A DNA stretch of 23,260 bases from Pseudomonadota bacterium (GCA_023387695.1 JAEWHT010000028.1:1-23260); one strand, 5' to 3'. Positions 7,299-14,524 are shown, counted from the first letter of the stretch. The notes: generated by a model not told the origin, from the sequence alone. Program-made: numbers and translations.

Positions 7299-7532
7299 AT
7301 GCGTGCGATCTTGGCCTTGGGCATCCTTGTCGCCCTGACTGCCTCTGCCAGTGCCGGGACGGCACATCATCGGCACCATGCCGCGCCGGCCGTACAAACC
7401 TTCGCCCCCCGCATCACGCCGCGTGCGGCCGAGAGCCTTGGCTATGTGCCCTACGCAGCCCCGTATTCGGGTGGATCCTCTTACTCGAGCGGATACCCCG
7501 ATACTGCCCAAATCATGCACTGGGGCGGCTAA
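7299..7532 (+). CDS. Small secreted His-rich hypothetical protein
   Basis: The product has 77 residues: a Sec signal peptide (MRAILALGILVALTASASAG, cleavage near residue 20), a short His-rich segment (HHRHHAAP) and a Tyr/Ser/Gly-rich C-terminal half ending AQIMHWGG. Small exported proteins of this make-up are common in bradyrhizobia and have no known function. AGGAG lies eight bases before the ATG. It stands alone between divergent and convergent neighbours. Confidence 0.7.
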   Translation: MRAILALGILVALTASASAGTAHHRHHAAPAVQTFAPRITPRAAESLGYVPYAAPYSGGSSYSSGYPDTAQIMHWGG

Positions 7533-7560
7533 CCTCTCGGGGGCATGACGGGGCAGGGGC

Positions 7561-8499
7561 TCAGCGCGCCACCACCATCACCACCACCGGCAACGTCACC
7601 GCCGCCAGCAGCGTGCCCAGCGCCACCGCGCCCGACACCGGATTCACCAGCCGCTGATATTGCGCGGCAAAGATGTAGGCGTTGGCGCCGGTCGGCATCG
7701 CTCCGAACAGCACGATGACGCCGGTGGCGACCGGCGGCAGGCCGAACAGCTTTGCAAGCAGATACGCGGCGGCCGGCATCGCGAGCAATTTTAGCGCGCA
7801 CATCACGGCGACGCTCAGCGTCTCGCCCTTGACCTCGAAGCGAAACAGATTGATGCCGAGCGCAATCAACGCCGCCGGTGATCCCGCCTGCGCGAGCAGT
7901 TCGATGGTCTTGTCGACGACGGGGTTGAGGCCGAGACCTGTAAAGCGCCAGACCACGCCGAAGCCGATGCCGATCATCAGCGGGTTGCGCGCGAGATCGG
8001 CGAGCACGGGGCGGAGCACCGCGAGCGGCGAGCTGTTCGGTTTGCGGCTGACATACTCCATCTGCAAAATGCCGCAGAGCCAGAGCAGCGGCGTGTTCAC
8101 CGACAGGATCAGCGACATCGGCCCCGCGGCCTCGTTGCCGAGCGCGGAGATCACCATGGGAATGCCGAGCATCACGATGTTGCCGTAGACCGAGCCGATC
8201 GCGAACACGACGCCGTCCTCGCGATCCTCGCGCCGTTCGCGCAGCGCGACCGAGATCATCAGCGCCGCGATCCAGGTCAACGCGAGCGCGCCGTAATAGG
8301 CGCCCCACATCCTGTAGGGGCTGACATCGGGGAATTCCGACACGACGATGGTGCGAAACAACAGCGCGGGGATCGCGATGCTGAAGGCGAATTCGGAGAT
8401 GCCCTTGTGCGCGCCCTCGGAGACGAAGCGAAACAGCACCGACGCATAGCCGGCCGCGATCAGCGCAAACACCGGCGCGACGATCAACACGGTGGCCAT
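7561..8499 (-). CDS. AEC family transporter
   Basis: This 312-residue integral membrane protein matches the AEC (auxin efflux carrier) family: about ten hydrophobic segments in two halves, with the family phrases ISEFAFSIAIPALLFRTI near the N terminus, YGNIVMLGIPMVISALG in the middle and GAMPTGANAYIFAAQYQ near the C terminus. Bacterial members move malate, malonate and other organic anions; the substrate is not predictable. A strong GGGGGAGG lies five bases before the ATG. It is convergent with the small secreted protein gene. Confidence 0.88.
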   Translation of the reverse strand: MATVLIVAPVFALIAAGYASVLFRFVSEGAHKGISEFAFSIAIPALLFRTIVVSEFPDVSPYRMWGAYYGALALTWIAALMISVALRERREDREDGVVFAIGSVYGNIVMLGIPMVISALGNEAAGPMSLILSVNTPLLWLCGILQMEYVSRKPNSSPLAVLRPVLADLARNPLMIGIGFGVVWRFTGLGLNPVVDKTIELLAQAGSPAALIALGINLFRFEVKGETLSVAVMCALKLLAMPAAAYLLAKLFGLPPVATGVIVLFGAMPTGANAYIFAAQYQRLVNPVSGAVALGTLLAAVTLPVVVMVVAR

Positions 8500-8553
8500 G
8501 CGGTCCTCCCCCTCACGGGGAGATTAGGCCGACCACCCCACGCGCGTCTCGAT

Positions 8554-8690
8554 CATGCCATCATGCCGGTGTTTTGCCCGACGTGTCAAAGGAAATTCGT
8601 AAAATCCGTAAGGAAGTGCAGACGTCGTGGGGCGGGCGGAGTGGCCCGTCTACTGTGCATGGGGTTGTTTTGCGGATTTGGGGGATCGGA
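8554..8690. repeat. Probable Bradyrhizobium-type intergenic repeat
   Basis: This non-coding stretch contains phrases such as GTGTTTTGCCCGACGTGTCA and TGTGCATGGGGTTGTTTT that I recall as recurring between genes in Bradyrhizobium and relatives. That recollection cannot be tested here. No gene is seen between 8500 and 8955; this block and the next repeat account for most of it. Confidence 0.4.
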
Positions 8691-8700
8691 GCCTCACCCA

Positions 8701-8831
8701 CCGCTGTCATCCTCCGCGAAAGCGGGGGATCCAGTACGCCGAGACCTCACGGGGGACGTCAGGCGCCACTGGAATACTGGGTCGCCCGATCCTGGCGCGC
8801 AATTGCGCGTAAGGTCGGGCGATGACAGCGG
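8701..8831. repeat. 131-bp palindromic element with 11-bp terminal inverted repeats
   Basis: The ends CCGCTGTCATC (8701-8711) and GATGACAGCGG (8821-8831) are perfect inverted repeats. Inside are CCTCCGC-GAAA-GCGGGGG near 8711-8727 and a second GC-rich arm with GGTCGCCCGATC and GGTCGGGCGATG. The architecture is that of a REP/MITE-type intergenic element frequent in bradyrhizobia. Confidence 0.75.
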
Positions 8832-8955
8832 AGAGGATGGCACCCCCTCCCTGTTGCCGGGAGCGCACATCTGGCGGTTTTCGCCCCGCGCCTCGTTGCC
8901 AACGCACCTGCCTTCACCCACACTCCGCCCCGACTCGACACTTTTGGGGGGATCG

Positions 8956-9303
8956 ATGCTGGCGTTTGGCTTTGGGAAATCCGTGGCTGCTGCGACCCTC
9001 GGGCTCGCGCTCGCCGTCCTGGTCCAGCCGGGCGCCGGCTTTGCCTACACCCCCGAGGAGCAGCAGGCCTGCACGCCGGATGCGATGCGGCTGTGCAGCG
9101 AGTTCGTGCCGAACGTCGATGCCATCACCGCCTGCATGATCCAGAAGAAATCGCAGCTGTCGCCTCAGTGTGGCGCCTTCTTCCGCCGCGGACCCGAGCC
9201 ACGTGCCGGCGCGCCGACCAGCATCACGCCCAGAGCTTCGAAGACGACGACCAAGACCGCAAAGAAGACCAAGCCGGCCAAGAAGAAAAGCACTGACGGC
9301 TAG
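8956..9303 (+). CDS. Small exported Cys-containing protein, Lys-rich tail
   Basis: The 115-residue product has a signal peptide (about residues 1-30, ending GAGFAY), then a compact domain with four Cys (CTPDAMRLC, ACM and QCGAFF) and a basic Thr/Lys/Ala-rich tail. The Cys spacing (C-x7-C-x13-C-x12-C) and the phrase TPDAMRLCSEFVP recur in small exported rhizobial proteins as I recall them; function is unknown. Two disulfides in the periplasm are likely. The start has a G-rich GGGGGGA four bases upstream. The open frame extends back to 8407 only through repeat DNA, so that extension is not believed. Confidence 0.72.
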   Translation: MLAFGFGKSVAAATLGLALAVLVQPGAGFAYTPEEQQACTPDAMRLCSEFVPNVDAITACMIQKKSQLSPQCGAFFRRGPEPRAGAPTSITPRASKTTTKTAKKTKPAKKKSTDG

Positions 9304-9456
9304 GCCGTCGAGCTTCCCGCGTTCCCTTCCTGAAACTCCGTCAGTCCTCCCGCGCGTCAATTTGACTCAGGGGCGCCAGCCTCGTGACAGCCGCCGGACT
9401 CGTTTTGTTCGCGCTCGCCCCGCGTCCACTTGCAGCAATTGCGATTGCGGCTGATG

Positions 9457-9485
9457 AAAAAAGCGCCGCATCGATTTGCGCGGCG
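9457..9485 (-). terminator. Terminator-like hairpin on the minus strand without an obvious gene
   Basis: On the minus strand CGCCGC-N10-GCGGCG is followed by C and six T. No minus-strand gene ends here; the nearest candidate is a very basic 63-codon frame at 9367-9558 that runs through it. A short untranslated RNA from a promoter near 9570-9600 (TTGAGT and GATAGA, 18 apart) is possible. Confidence 0.35.
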
Positions 9486-9660
9486 AGGTTGTGCCGCGAT
9501 TGTTTCTGGCGCGAGGGCTTGAAAAGGCGCGGGATTGCCGTCGTGAACGGCGATTCATGACAGTTCGTTTCTATCGGCGCACGAGGCAGTGTGACTCAAA
9601 AGCCAACACCTCTTGTTATTTCGTGACGCTGACACAACTGCTGATAAATTTTTCTTTCAC

Positions 9661-9678
9661 GAATCAGCGCGGTGATTC
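9661..9678. promoter_or_regulatory. Palindromic operator candidate upstream of parA-like gene
   Basis: GAATCA-N6-TGATTC is a perfect inverted repeat ending 37 bases before the parA-like start. Its place fits an operator for autoregulation or another regulator. Confidence 0.45.
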
Positions 9679-9715
9679 ATTTTCGCTACCTGGGGTCAAT
9701 CTGGAGGCCAGAGGT

Positions 9716-10393
9716 ATGAACGTTATTGTTTTTGCATCGCGTAAAGGCGGCTCGGGCAAGAGTACCTTGGCCGCGCATCTCGCCGCGCAGATCAAGGCGA
9801 GCAAGCAGGTGATGCTTGTGGATGCGGATCCGCAGGGTTCGCTCACGCTTTGGCACAAGCTGCGGGGCACCAACGAACCGCCGATCAAGGCGGCCGTGAA
9901 TTCCGTCAGCGGCATCGTCTCCGCTGCCAAGCGCGACGGTTACGAGTGGGTGCTGATCGACACGCCGCCGAATCTGTCGGCCGTCGTCGACGACGCCATC
10001 AAGAATGCCACCATGGTGGTGATCCCGGCGCGTCCCGGCGTGTTCGACGTCAACGCGGTGCAGGAAACCATTCAGATGTGCCGCGCGGCGCGCAAGCCCT
10101 ACGCGGTCGTGCTCAACGGTGCGCCGGCGCGCCGTGACGAGTCCGAAAGCCCGATCGTCACCATCGCCCGCGAGGCGCTGGCCAAGTTCCGCGCTCCCGT
10201 GTGGGGCGGTCAGATCACCAATCGTTCGGATTTGTTGATGGCACTCAGCCACGGCGAAGGCGCGCGTGAGTATCAGGCCGAGAGCCGTGCAGCTCAGGAA
10301 ATTGCAAGGCTGTGGGCGGCGATCGAGCGTTCAGTGAAAGCTATTCGCGGCACGGCGTCGGCATCCGGCGCAATGCACAAGCAGGCGGCATAA
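9716..10393 (+). CDS. Orphan ParA-type ATPase
   Basis: The 225-residue protein is a ParA/MinD-type P-loop ATPase: a deviant Walker A KGGSGKST at about residues 11-18, a switch region DADPQGS at about 39-45 and the Walker B-like LIDTPP at about 80-85. Such ATPases bind ATP as dimers and position DNA, protein clusters or other cargo on the nucleoid. There is no parB or second segregation gene beside it, so chromosome or plasmid partition is not implied; orphan family members often have cargo-positioning roles. The start at 9716 follows GGAGG and AGAGG; the frame upstream is open but has no family resemblance. An intrinsic terminator follows. Confidence 0.86.
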   Translation: MNVIVFASRKGGSGKSTLAAHLAAQIKASKQVMLVDADPQGSLTLWHKLRGTNEPPIKAAVNSVSGIVSAAKRDGYEWVLIDTPPNLSAVVDDAIKNATMVVIPARPGVFDVNAVQETIQMCRAARKPYAVVLNGAPARRDESESPIVTIAREALAKFRAPVWGGQITNRSDLLMALSHGEGAREYQAESRAAQEIARLWAAIERSVKAIRGTASASGAMHKQAA

Positions 10394-10419
10394 TTTCATC
10401 ATTCATTCCCCGGACGACG

Positions 10420-10443
10420 AACGCGCGGTTTCCCGCGCGTTTT
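10420..10443 (+). terminator. Intrinsic terminator of the parA-like gene
   Basis: AACGCGCGG-TTTC-CCGCGCGTT is a perfect 9-bp stem followed by TT and then GC, 26 bases after the stop. It also separates this gene from the convergent small membrane protein gene. Confidence 0.75.
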
Positions 10444-10467
10444 GCGTTTCTGGGATGCGAAGATGAG

Positions 10468-10635
10468 CTAGGCCACCATCAGCATGTAGAACACGATGAC
10501 CGGCGACAGCGTCAGGATCACCGACCAGATGCCGACGGCCCAGAGAATGTCTTCGGTGGTAAAGCCCTGCTGAGCGGCGTTGTCATAGCCGTGCGTGACG
10601 CCGTAATCGGCAGCAATATCGTTCTGATTATTCAA
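10468..10635 (-). CDS. Tiny single-span membrane protein (55 aa)
   Basis: A 55-codon frame starts at TTG (10635) with GCGGGGGCG a few bases upstream and has an in-frame TAA before it, so no longer form is possible. The product has a polar N-terminal half (NNQNDIAADYGVTHGYDN) and one membrane span near the C terminus (about residues 30-55: ILWAVGIWSVILTLSPVIVF and four more hydrophobic residues). The non-random layout and GC-rich third positions support a real gene. It resembles the neighbouring small protein at 10767-10913 in layout: F-x3-D-(I/L)-L, then a span with PV before the end. Function is unknown. Confidence 0.6.
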   Translation of the reverse strand: MNNQNDIAADYGVTHGYDNAAQQGFTTEDILWAVGIWSVILTLSPVIVFYMLMVA

Positions 10636-10766
10636 GATCGCCCCCGCGATTTCTTCGCTTTATGGGGAGACGATACAAGAGATGTTTTAAAATTCCGGCT
10701 GGCAAGCCTGCTCGCATTTAAACGCAATCGCGAGTGCGCGATTAACCATGCAAGCAGGCTACGTTG

Positions 10767-10913
10767 TCAGGCGAGCCAGACGCGAAACAACAACACCGGC
10801 ATCAGGCCGAGCATCACGGCCCAGAAGCCGAACGACGACACCACCAGAATTCCCTGCAAAAGATCGGCAGGTGCGAACATTTCCGCCGCAGTCGGGCGAA
10901 CACGTTGTCCCAT
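10767..10913 (-). CDS. Tiny single-span membrane protein (48 aa)
   Basis: The product starts at the ATG at 10913 (alternative ATG at 10919), with CAGGGGGA seven bases before the chosen start. It has a short basic and polar N terminus (MGQRVRPTAAEMFAPADLL) and one membrane span (about residues 20-46) containing PV followed by a short hydrophobic end. The larger open frame to 10988 lacks a good start signal. It lies 132 bases upstream of the 55-residue protein on the same strand and shares its layout, so the two are probably an old duplication and may be co-transcribed. Function is unknown. Confidence 0.62.
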   Translation of the reverse strand: MGQRVRPTAAEMFAPADLLQGILVVSSFGFWAVMLGLMPVLLFRVWLA

Positions 10914-11114
10914 GGTCATTCCCCCTGTTTGTATAATTTGCAGGCGAACGATAGGCGCGATTGCGTAAACGAGGCGTGGATGCGCCATGCGGCAGCTGCG
11001 AAGTGCATTCGTGCCCGGTTAACCAATGCGGTGCTCTCTTTCATGGCGGGGATTATCCTCAGTGCGTCGACCGGCCGCTGTGACGAACGCCACACACGGC
11101 CGCGATGAGAGACG

Positions 11115-12023
11115 CTAGGCTGCGACTGTCATCCGCAGCTCGATCTCGCGATCGATCTGGGCTGCGAGCTCGCTGCTCACCTCCACCATCGGCAGGCGCA
11201 CTTCGGGACTGTCAATCAGGCCCGCACGCCACAGCCAGTACTTCGCCGGCGCCGGGCTCGGTTCGGTGAACAGCAGCCGCGTCAGCGCCGCGACCTCCTG
11301 CCAGCGTGCTTCCGCCGCATCGTGGTTGCCGCGCTTGAGTTCGCTGTAGACCGCGGCGAAGGTCTCGGTCTCGAGATGCGCAGACAGCAGAATGCCGCCA
11401 TCGGCGCCGTCGCTGAGCGCTTCAAAATAGTTGGCATCCTCGCCGGTGAGCACAGCAAAGCCCTTCGGCCTGTCGCGCAACAGCGCGATCGACTGTTCAC
11501 GGCTCGCGCCGCAATCCTTCAGGCCGATGATGTTGGGATGCTCGGCGAGCCGCAGCATGGTCTGGTTGGTGATGCCGACGGCGCTGCGATAGGGAATGTT
11601 GTAGAGCGCGAGCGGCCAGGCGGCGTGATCGGCCAGCGCCTCGAAATGCGCAAGGATGCCCCGCTGCGAGGGCCGCACGTAATAGGGGCTCGCGATCAGA
11701 TAGAAGTCGATCGGCCAGTCCGCAGTCTCGTCCAGCCGCTCCTGCATCCGCGACGTATCCGCGCCCGATAGGCCGAGCCCGATCGGCACGCTCCGGCGAC
11801 CAGCTGCCATCTCGTCGCGCACGATGGCGACGAGGCGTTCGAGCTCGGCGTCGCGCAGCGTCATGCCTTCGCCCGAGGTTGCCCCCAGGATGAAGCCGTC
11901 GATGCTTTGCGCGACGTAGTGCCGCGTCAGCCGCCGCAGCGACACCTCGTCGAGACGGCCGTCGCGGAACGGTGTCACCAGCGGCAGCCAGAGCCCGTGC
12001 ACGTGGGTTCGCAAATCAGTCAT
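11115..12023 (-). CDS. DapA/NanA-family aldolase (dihydrodipicolinate synthase-like)
   Basis: This 302-residue TIM-barrel enzyme belongs to the DHDPS/N-acetylneuraminate lyase family of Schiff-base class I aldolases. Visible signatures are GATSGEG (the GTTGE-type pyruvate-binding motif), SPYYVRPSQ with the catalytic Tyr, YNIPYRS and the Schiff-base Lys in IGLKDCG at about residue 165. The family includes true DHDPS and many paralogues acting on sugar or hydroxyproline-derived keto acids; I cannot say which this is, hence no symbol. The start at 12023 has AAGGAG seven bases upstream; the ATG six bases earlier is too close to it. An intrinsic terminator lies only 46 bases before the start, inside a leader that looks like an attenuator. 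Confidence 0.88.
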   Translation of the reverse strand: MTDLRTHVHGLWLPLVTPFRDGRLDEVSLRRLTRHYVAQSIDGFILGATSGEGMTLRDAELERLVAIVRDEMAAGRRSVPIGLGLSGADTSRMQERLDETADWPIDFYLIASPYYVRPSQRGILAHFEALADHAAWPLALYNIPYRSAVGITNQTMLRLAEHPNIIGLKDCGASREQSIALLRDRPKGFAVLTGEDANYFEALSDGADGGILLSAHLETETFAAVYSELKRGNHDAAEARWQEVAALTRLLFTEPSPAPAKYWLWRAGLIDSPEVRLPMVEVSSELAAQIDREIELRMTVAA

Positions 12024-12068
12024 GTTCATTCTCCTTCTCAAGATGAAACCTGAGACGGAGGGCACATG

Positions 12069-12096
12069 AAAAAACCCCGTCCAGGTGGCGGGGTTT
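12069..12096 (-). terminator. Intrinsic terminator in the leader of the DapA-like gene
   Basis: On the minus strand AAACCCCG pairs perfectly with CGGGGTTT (8 bp, nine-base loop) and a T run follows. It ends 46 bases before the DapA-like start on the same strand, and no full-length gene precedes it within the transcript, so it looks like the terminator of an attenuator or of a short RNA. Confidence 0.8.
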
Positions 12097-12125
12097 CGGG
12101 ATTTGGCAGCGATGACGAAGTCAGC

Positions 12126-12200
12126 CTAGCGCGCGCAAAAATCCGAGGTCCCCGGATGGGGGCCTTTTTTCGAGACGATTGCGCACGACTTCGTGATCAT
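12126..12200 (-). CDS. Putative 24-residue leader peptide, probably leaderless
   Basis: The ORF runs ATG (12200) to TAG (12126) on the minus strand and encodes 24 residues, with Lys at position 4 and tandem Lys codons AAA AAA at 11-12. The codons directly after the tandem Lys form the 5' arm of a hairpin (12147-12164). The expected transcription start from the promoter at 12207-12235 falls at about the ATG, so the message would lack a 5' UTR, as in the Sinorhizobium trp leader. Its job would be to couple translation to folding of the terminator at 12069-12096. That it is translated is inference. Confidence 0.45.
   Translation of the reverse strand: MITKSCAIVSKKGPHPGTSDFCAR
12147..12164 (-). 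promoter_or_regulatory. Leader hairpin 1 (candidate attenuator/antiterminator arm)
   Basis: GGCCCCC-ATCC-GGGGACC (minus strand) is a 7-bp hairpin inside the leader ORF. Its GGGG arm could pair instead with the CCCC arm of the terminator at 12069-12096, giving mutually exclusive folds. Confidence 0.4.
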
Positions 12201-12206
12201 TTGCAA

Positions 12207-12235
12207 ATGATGCGGGGTATGCCGAAAACTGTCAA
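12207..12235 (-). promoter_or_regulatory. Sigma70-type promoter for the DapA-like leader
   Basis: On the minus strand a perfect TTGACA (12235-12230) is followed after 17 bases by CATCAT (12212-12207), four of six matches to TATAAT. The predicted start is at about 12200. Confidence 0.65.
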
Positions 12236-12266
12236 TACACGCGGAGGGCGAACGCCATTTAGGCAG

Positions 12267-12295
12267 AAAAAAAGCCGAGCCCGAAGGCCCGGCTT
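12267..12295 (-). terminator. Intrinsic terminator of the trxB-lysR transcript
   Basis: On the minus strand AGCCGGGCC pairs with GGCTCGGCT (one G-T pair) around a TTCG loop and is followed by seven T. It lies about 170 bases after the lysR stop, leaving a long 3' UTR. Confidence 0.85.
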
Positions 12296-12467
12296 AGGTA
12301 TTGGCCACGTGAGGCCGACACAATCACCTTCCAAGAGGGATTACTGAACTCCCGCGCCACTGGAGGAGGGGGACAAATGCGCAACGCGAAGGCTCAGCGT
12401 GCAAGCAGTATGGGCTTGACGAGCGGCATGCAGCAACAGCCGAGGCCGCATGTCAGTCATGCGGAAA

Positions 12468-13391
12468 TCAGGACGGCCAGCGCTGCGCTTTGCTCACAAC
12501 GAAGTCACGGAACACCTGCACGCGCGCGACGGTCTTCAGCTCTTCCGGATAGACGAAATACGTATCGAGCTGGATCGAATCCGATTCGCCGAACAGTTGT
12601 ACGAGACGGCTCTGTTCTTCGATCAGATAATCCGGCAGAGCCGCGATGCCGAGGCCCTGCTGGCAAGCGCGCACGAGGCCGAGGATGTTGTTGACCTTGA
12701 AATAGGCTTCGCGCGGGCCTGAGCCGTTGCGACCGGCTTCGATCAGCCAGTTGCGGTTCTGTAAGTGTGGCGCGAAGTTGCCGTCCGAGAGCGTGATGAT
12801 GCGGTGAGAGTCGAGCTCCTCCAGCGTCCGCGGCGTGCCGAAGCGCTTGATGTAGTCGGGCGAGCAATAGGCATGGAAGCCCATCGCGAAGAGCTTGCGC
12901 TGAATGAGATCCGGCTGCGTCGGCTTGCGGGTGCGGATCGCAACGTCGGCCTCACGCATCGACAGATCCAGCTCCTCGTCGGTGACGATCAGCGAGATCC
13001 GGATCTCCGGATAGAGCGCGGTGAATTCGCCGAGCCGCGGGATCAGCCAGTTGATGCCGACGCCGGGGGTGGTGGTGATCTTGAGATCACCGCTCGGCCG
13101 CTCGCGGCTGTCGGTCAGTTTCGCGCGTGCCGCCTGCAGCTGCATGAACACGTCATGCGCGGTGCGGAACAGGAGGTCGCCTTGCTCGGTGAGGATCAGG
13201 CCGCGGGCGTGGCGGTGGAACAGCGAGACCGAGAGCTCCTGCTCCAGCGCCGAAACCTGGCGTGATACCGCCGATTGCGACAGGCCAAGCTGCTCTCCCG
13301 CATGCGTGAAGCTTCCCGCTTCCGCCGCCGCGTGAAACACCTTCAGCTTGTCCCAATCCATATCCGTAAATCCGTCGCGTGTTCGAGGCAT
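12468..13391 (-). CDS. LysR family transcriptional regulator
   Basis: This 307-residue regulator has an N-terminal winged helix (about residues 15-75, with FTHAGEQLGLSQSAVSRQVSALE) and a C-terminal periplasmic-binding-like effector domain (about 100-300). The ATG at 13391 comes five bases after the trxB stop, so the two genes form an operon with likely translational coupling; an in-frame ATG ten codons later (MDWDKL) is an alternative start that matches the usual LysR N terminus. Regulators in operon with trxB suggest a redox-linked effector or targets, but that is inference from position. The transcript ends at the terminator at 12267-12295. Confidence 0.9.
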   Translation of the reverse strand: MPRTRDGFTDMDWDKLKVFHAAAEAGSFTHAGEQLGLSQSAVSRQVSALEQELSVSLFHRHARGLILTEQGDLLFRTAHDVFMQLQAARAKLTDSRERPSGDLKITTTPGVGINWLIPRLGEFTALYPEIRISLIVTDEELDLSMREADVAIRTRKPTQPDLIQRKLFAMGFHAYCSPDYIKRFGTPRTLEELDSHRIITLSDGNFAPHLQNRNWLIEAGRNGSGPREAYFKVNNILGLVRACQQGLGIAALPDYLIEEQSRLVQLFGESDSIQLDTYFVYPEELKTVARVQVFRDFVVSKAQRWPS

Positions 13392-13396
13392 GATCG

Positions 13397-14362
13397 TTAT
13401 TCCGCTGCCGCGCGCTCGCTGGCGCGCAGGGCCAAGAATCGTTCGGCCTCGAGCGCTGCCATGCAGCCGAGGCCTGCGGCCGTGACGGCCTGGCGGTAGG
13501 TTTCGTCAGCGACGTCGCCGGCGGCGAACAGGCCGGGCACGGACGTCGCGGTCGAATTCGCGGCGACTTCGACATAGCCCGACGGTTTCAGCTTGATCTG
13601 GTCTTTCACGAGCTCAGTCGCGGGCGCGTGGCCGATGGCGATGAAGACGCCGTCGGTCTTCACGTCCGTCAGTGCGCCGGTCTTGACGTTCTTCAGCCGC
13701 ACATGGGTGACCTTGTTCGGGTTCTCGGTGCCGCAGATCTCGTCGACGGCCGAATCCCAGACCACCTTGATCTTCGGGTGCCTGAACAGGCGCTCCTGCA
13801 GGATGCGCTCGGCGCGGAAATGATCGCGGCGATGCACGATGGTGACCTGCGAGGCATGGTTGGTGAGGTACAGCGCTTCCTCGACCGCGGTATTGCCGCC
13901 GCCGACCACCACGACGTCCTTGTTGCGATAAAAAAAGCCGTCGCAGGTGGCGCAGGCCGAGACGCCGCCGCCCTGGAATTTCGCCTCAGAGGGCAGCCCA
14001 AGCCAGCGCGCCTGCGCGCCGGTGGCGAGGATCACGGTTTCGGCGAGATAGACATCGCCGGAGTCGCAGGTGAGGCGGAACGGCCGCTGCGTGGTGTCGA
14101 GCTTGATCACCAGGTCAGAGACGATCTTGGTGCCGACATGCACCGCCTGCTTCTCCATCTGTTCCATCAGCCAAGGGCCCTGGATCACGTCGGCGAAGCC
14201 CGGATAGTTCTCGACGTCGGTGGTGATGGTGAGCTGGCCGCCGGCCTGCATGCCCTGGATCAGGATCGGCTCAAGCATCGCGCGCGCGGCGTAGATCGCG
14301 GCGGTGTAACCGGCTGGGCCGGAGCCAATGATAACGACCTTTGCATGAACAGGAGCGGACAT
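13397..14362 (-). CDS. trxB: Thioredoxin-disulfide reductase
   Basis: The 321-residue protein has all parts of a low-molecular-weight thioredoxin reductase: FAD-binding GSGPAGYTAAIYAARA near residue 13, the redox motif CATC in VSACATCDGFF near residue 138, NADPH-binding VVGGGNTAVEEALYLT with HRRDHFRA, and the FAD-binding end LFAAGDVADETYRQAVTAAG. It transfers electrons from NADPH to thioredoxin in the cytoplasm. It is followed by a co-transcribed lysR gene. The region upstream is shared with the divergent lrp-type gene and holds two inverted repeats. Confidence 0.95.
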   Translation of the reverse strand: MSAPVHAKVVIIGSGPAGYTAAIYAARAMLEPILIQGMQAGGQLTITTDVENYPGFADVIQGPWLMEQMEKQAVHVGTKIVSDLVIKLDTTQRPFRLTCDSGDVYLAETVILATGAQARWLGLPSEAKFQGGGVSACATCDGFFYRNKDVVVVGGGNTAVEEALYLTNHASQVTIVHRRDHFRAERILQERLFRHPKIKVVWDSAVDEICGTENPNKVTHVRLKNVKTGALTDVKTDGVFIAIGHAPATELVKDQIKLKPSGYVEVAANSTATSVPGLFAAGDVADETYRQAVTAAGLGCMAALEAERFLALRASERAAAE

Positions 14363-14471
14363 TTCGATGGACGCCTTTCACGGGGGATTTGCAGCGCGGG
14401 CGCGGAACGTGCCGGGAGGCCTCGCGGAGGCGCTGAAATATCAGAGCTAATCTAAGCCTTCTGGTGAGCTA

Positions 14472-14484
14472 TGCAAGAATTGCA
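14472..14484. promoter_or_regulatory. Inverted repeat in trxB/lrp divergent region
   Basis: TGCAA-GAA-TTGCA is a perfect 5-bp dyad between the divergent trxB and Lrp genes and could be an operator. Confidence 0.4.
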
Positions 14485-14524
14485 TTCCCTGTCGGCGGAT
14501 TTTTCCAACAAGGAACAAAAGTCG

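Larger units (their letters stand above)
9304..9715. other. Intergenic region before parA-like gene
   Basis: No convincing gene is seen on either strand. The left half is GC-rich and holds a minus-strand terminator-like hairpin (9457-9485). The right half, from about 9590, is AT-richer and looks like a promoter region, with the palindrome at 9661-9678. Confidence 0.5.

Noticed and set aside
8407..8955. Upstream extension of the Cys-containing exported protein
   Set aside because: The extension is repeat DNA and antisense to the AEC gene; the signal peptide at 8956 marks the real start.
9367..9558. Minus-strand 63-codon very basic frame
   Set aside because: No ribosome binding site, extreme Arg content and a terminator hairpin within it; chance frame is more likely.
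10980..11108. Plus-strand 42-codon frame with a hydrophobic middle
   Set aside because: No good ribosome binding site and no recognised family.
12147..12170. Plus-strand hairpin followed by six T, like an intrinsic terminator
   Set aside because: No plus-strand gene precedes it; the T run is the complement of the tandem AAA AAA codons and the hairpin is better read as part of the minus-strand leader.
12377..12694. Plus-strand 105-codon frame with a very strong GGAGGAGGGGGA before its ATG
   Set aside because: More than two thirds runs antisense through lysR and the product looks like a shadow frame; only the first 30 codons are free, so I did not call it, though the binding site is notable.
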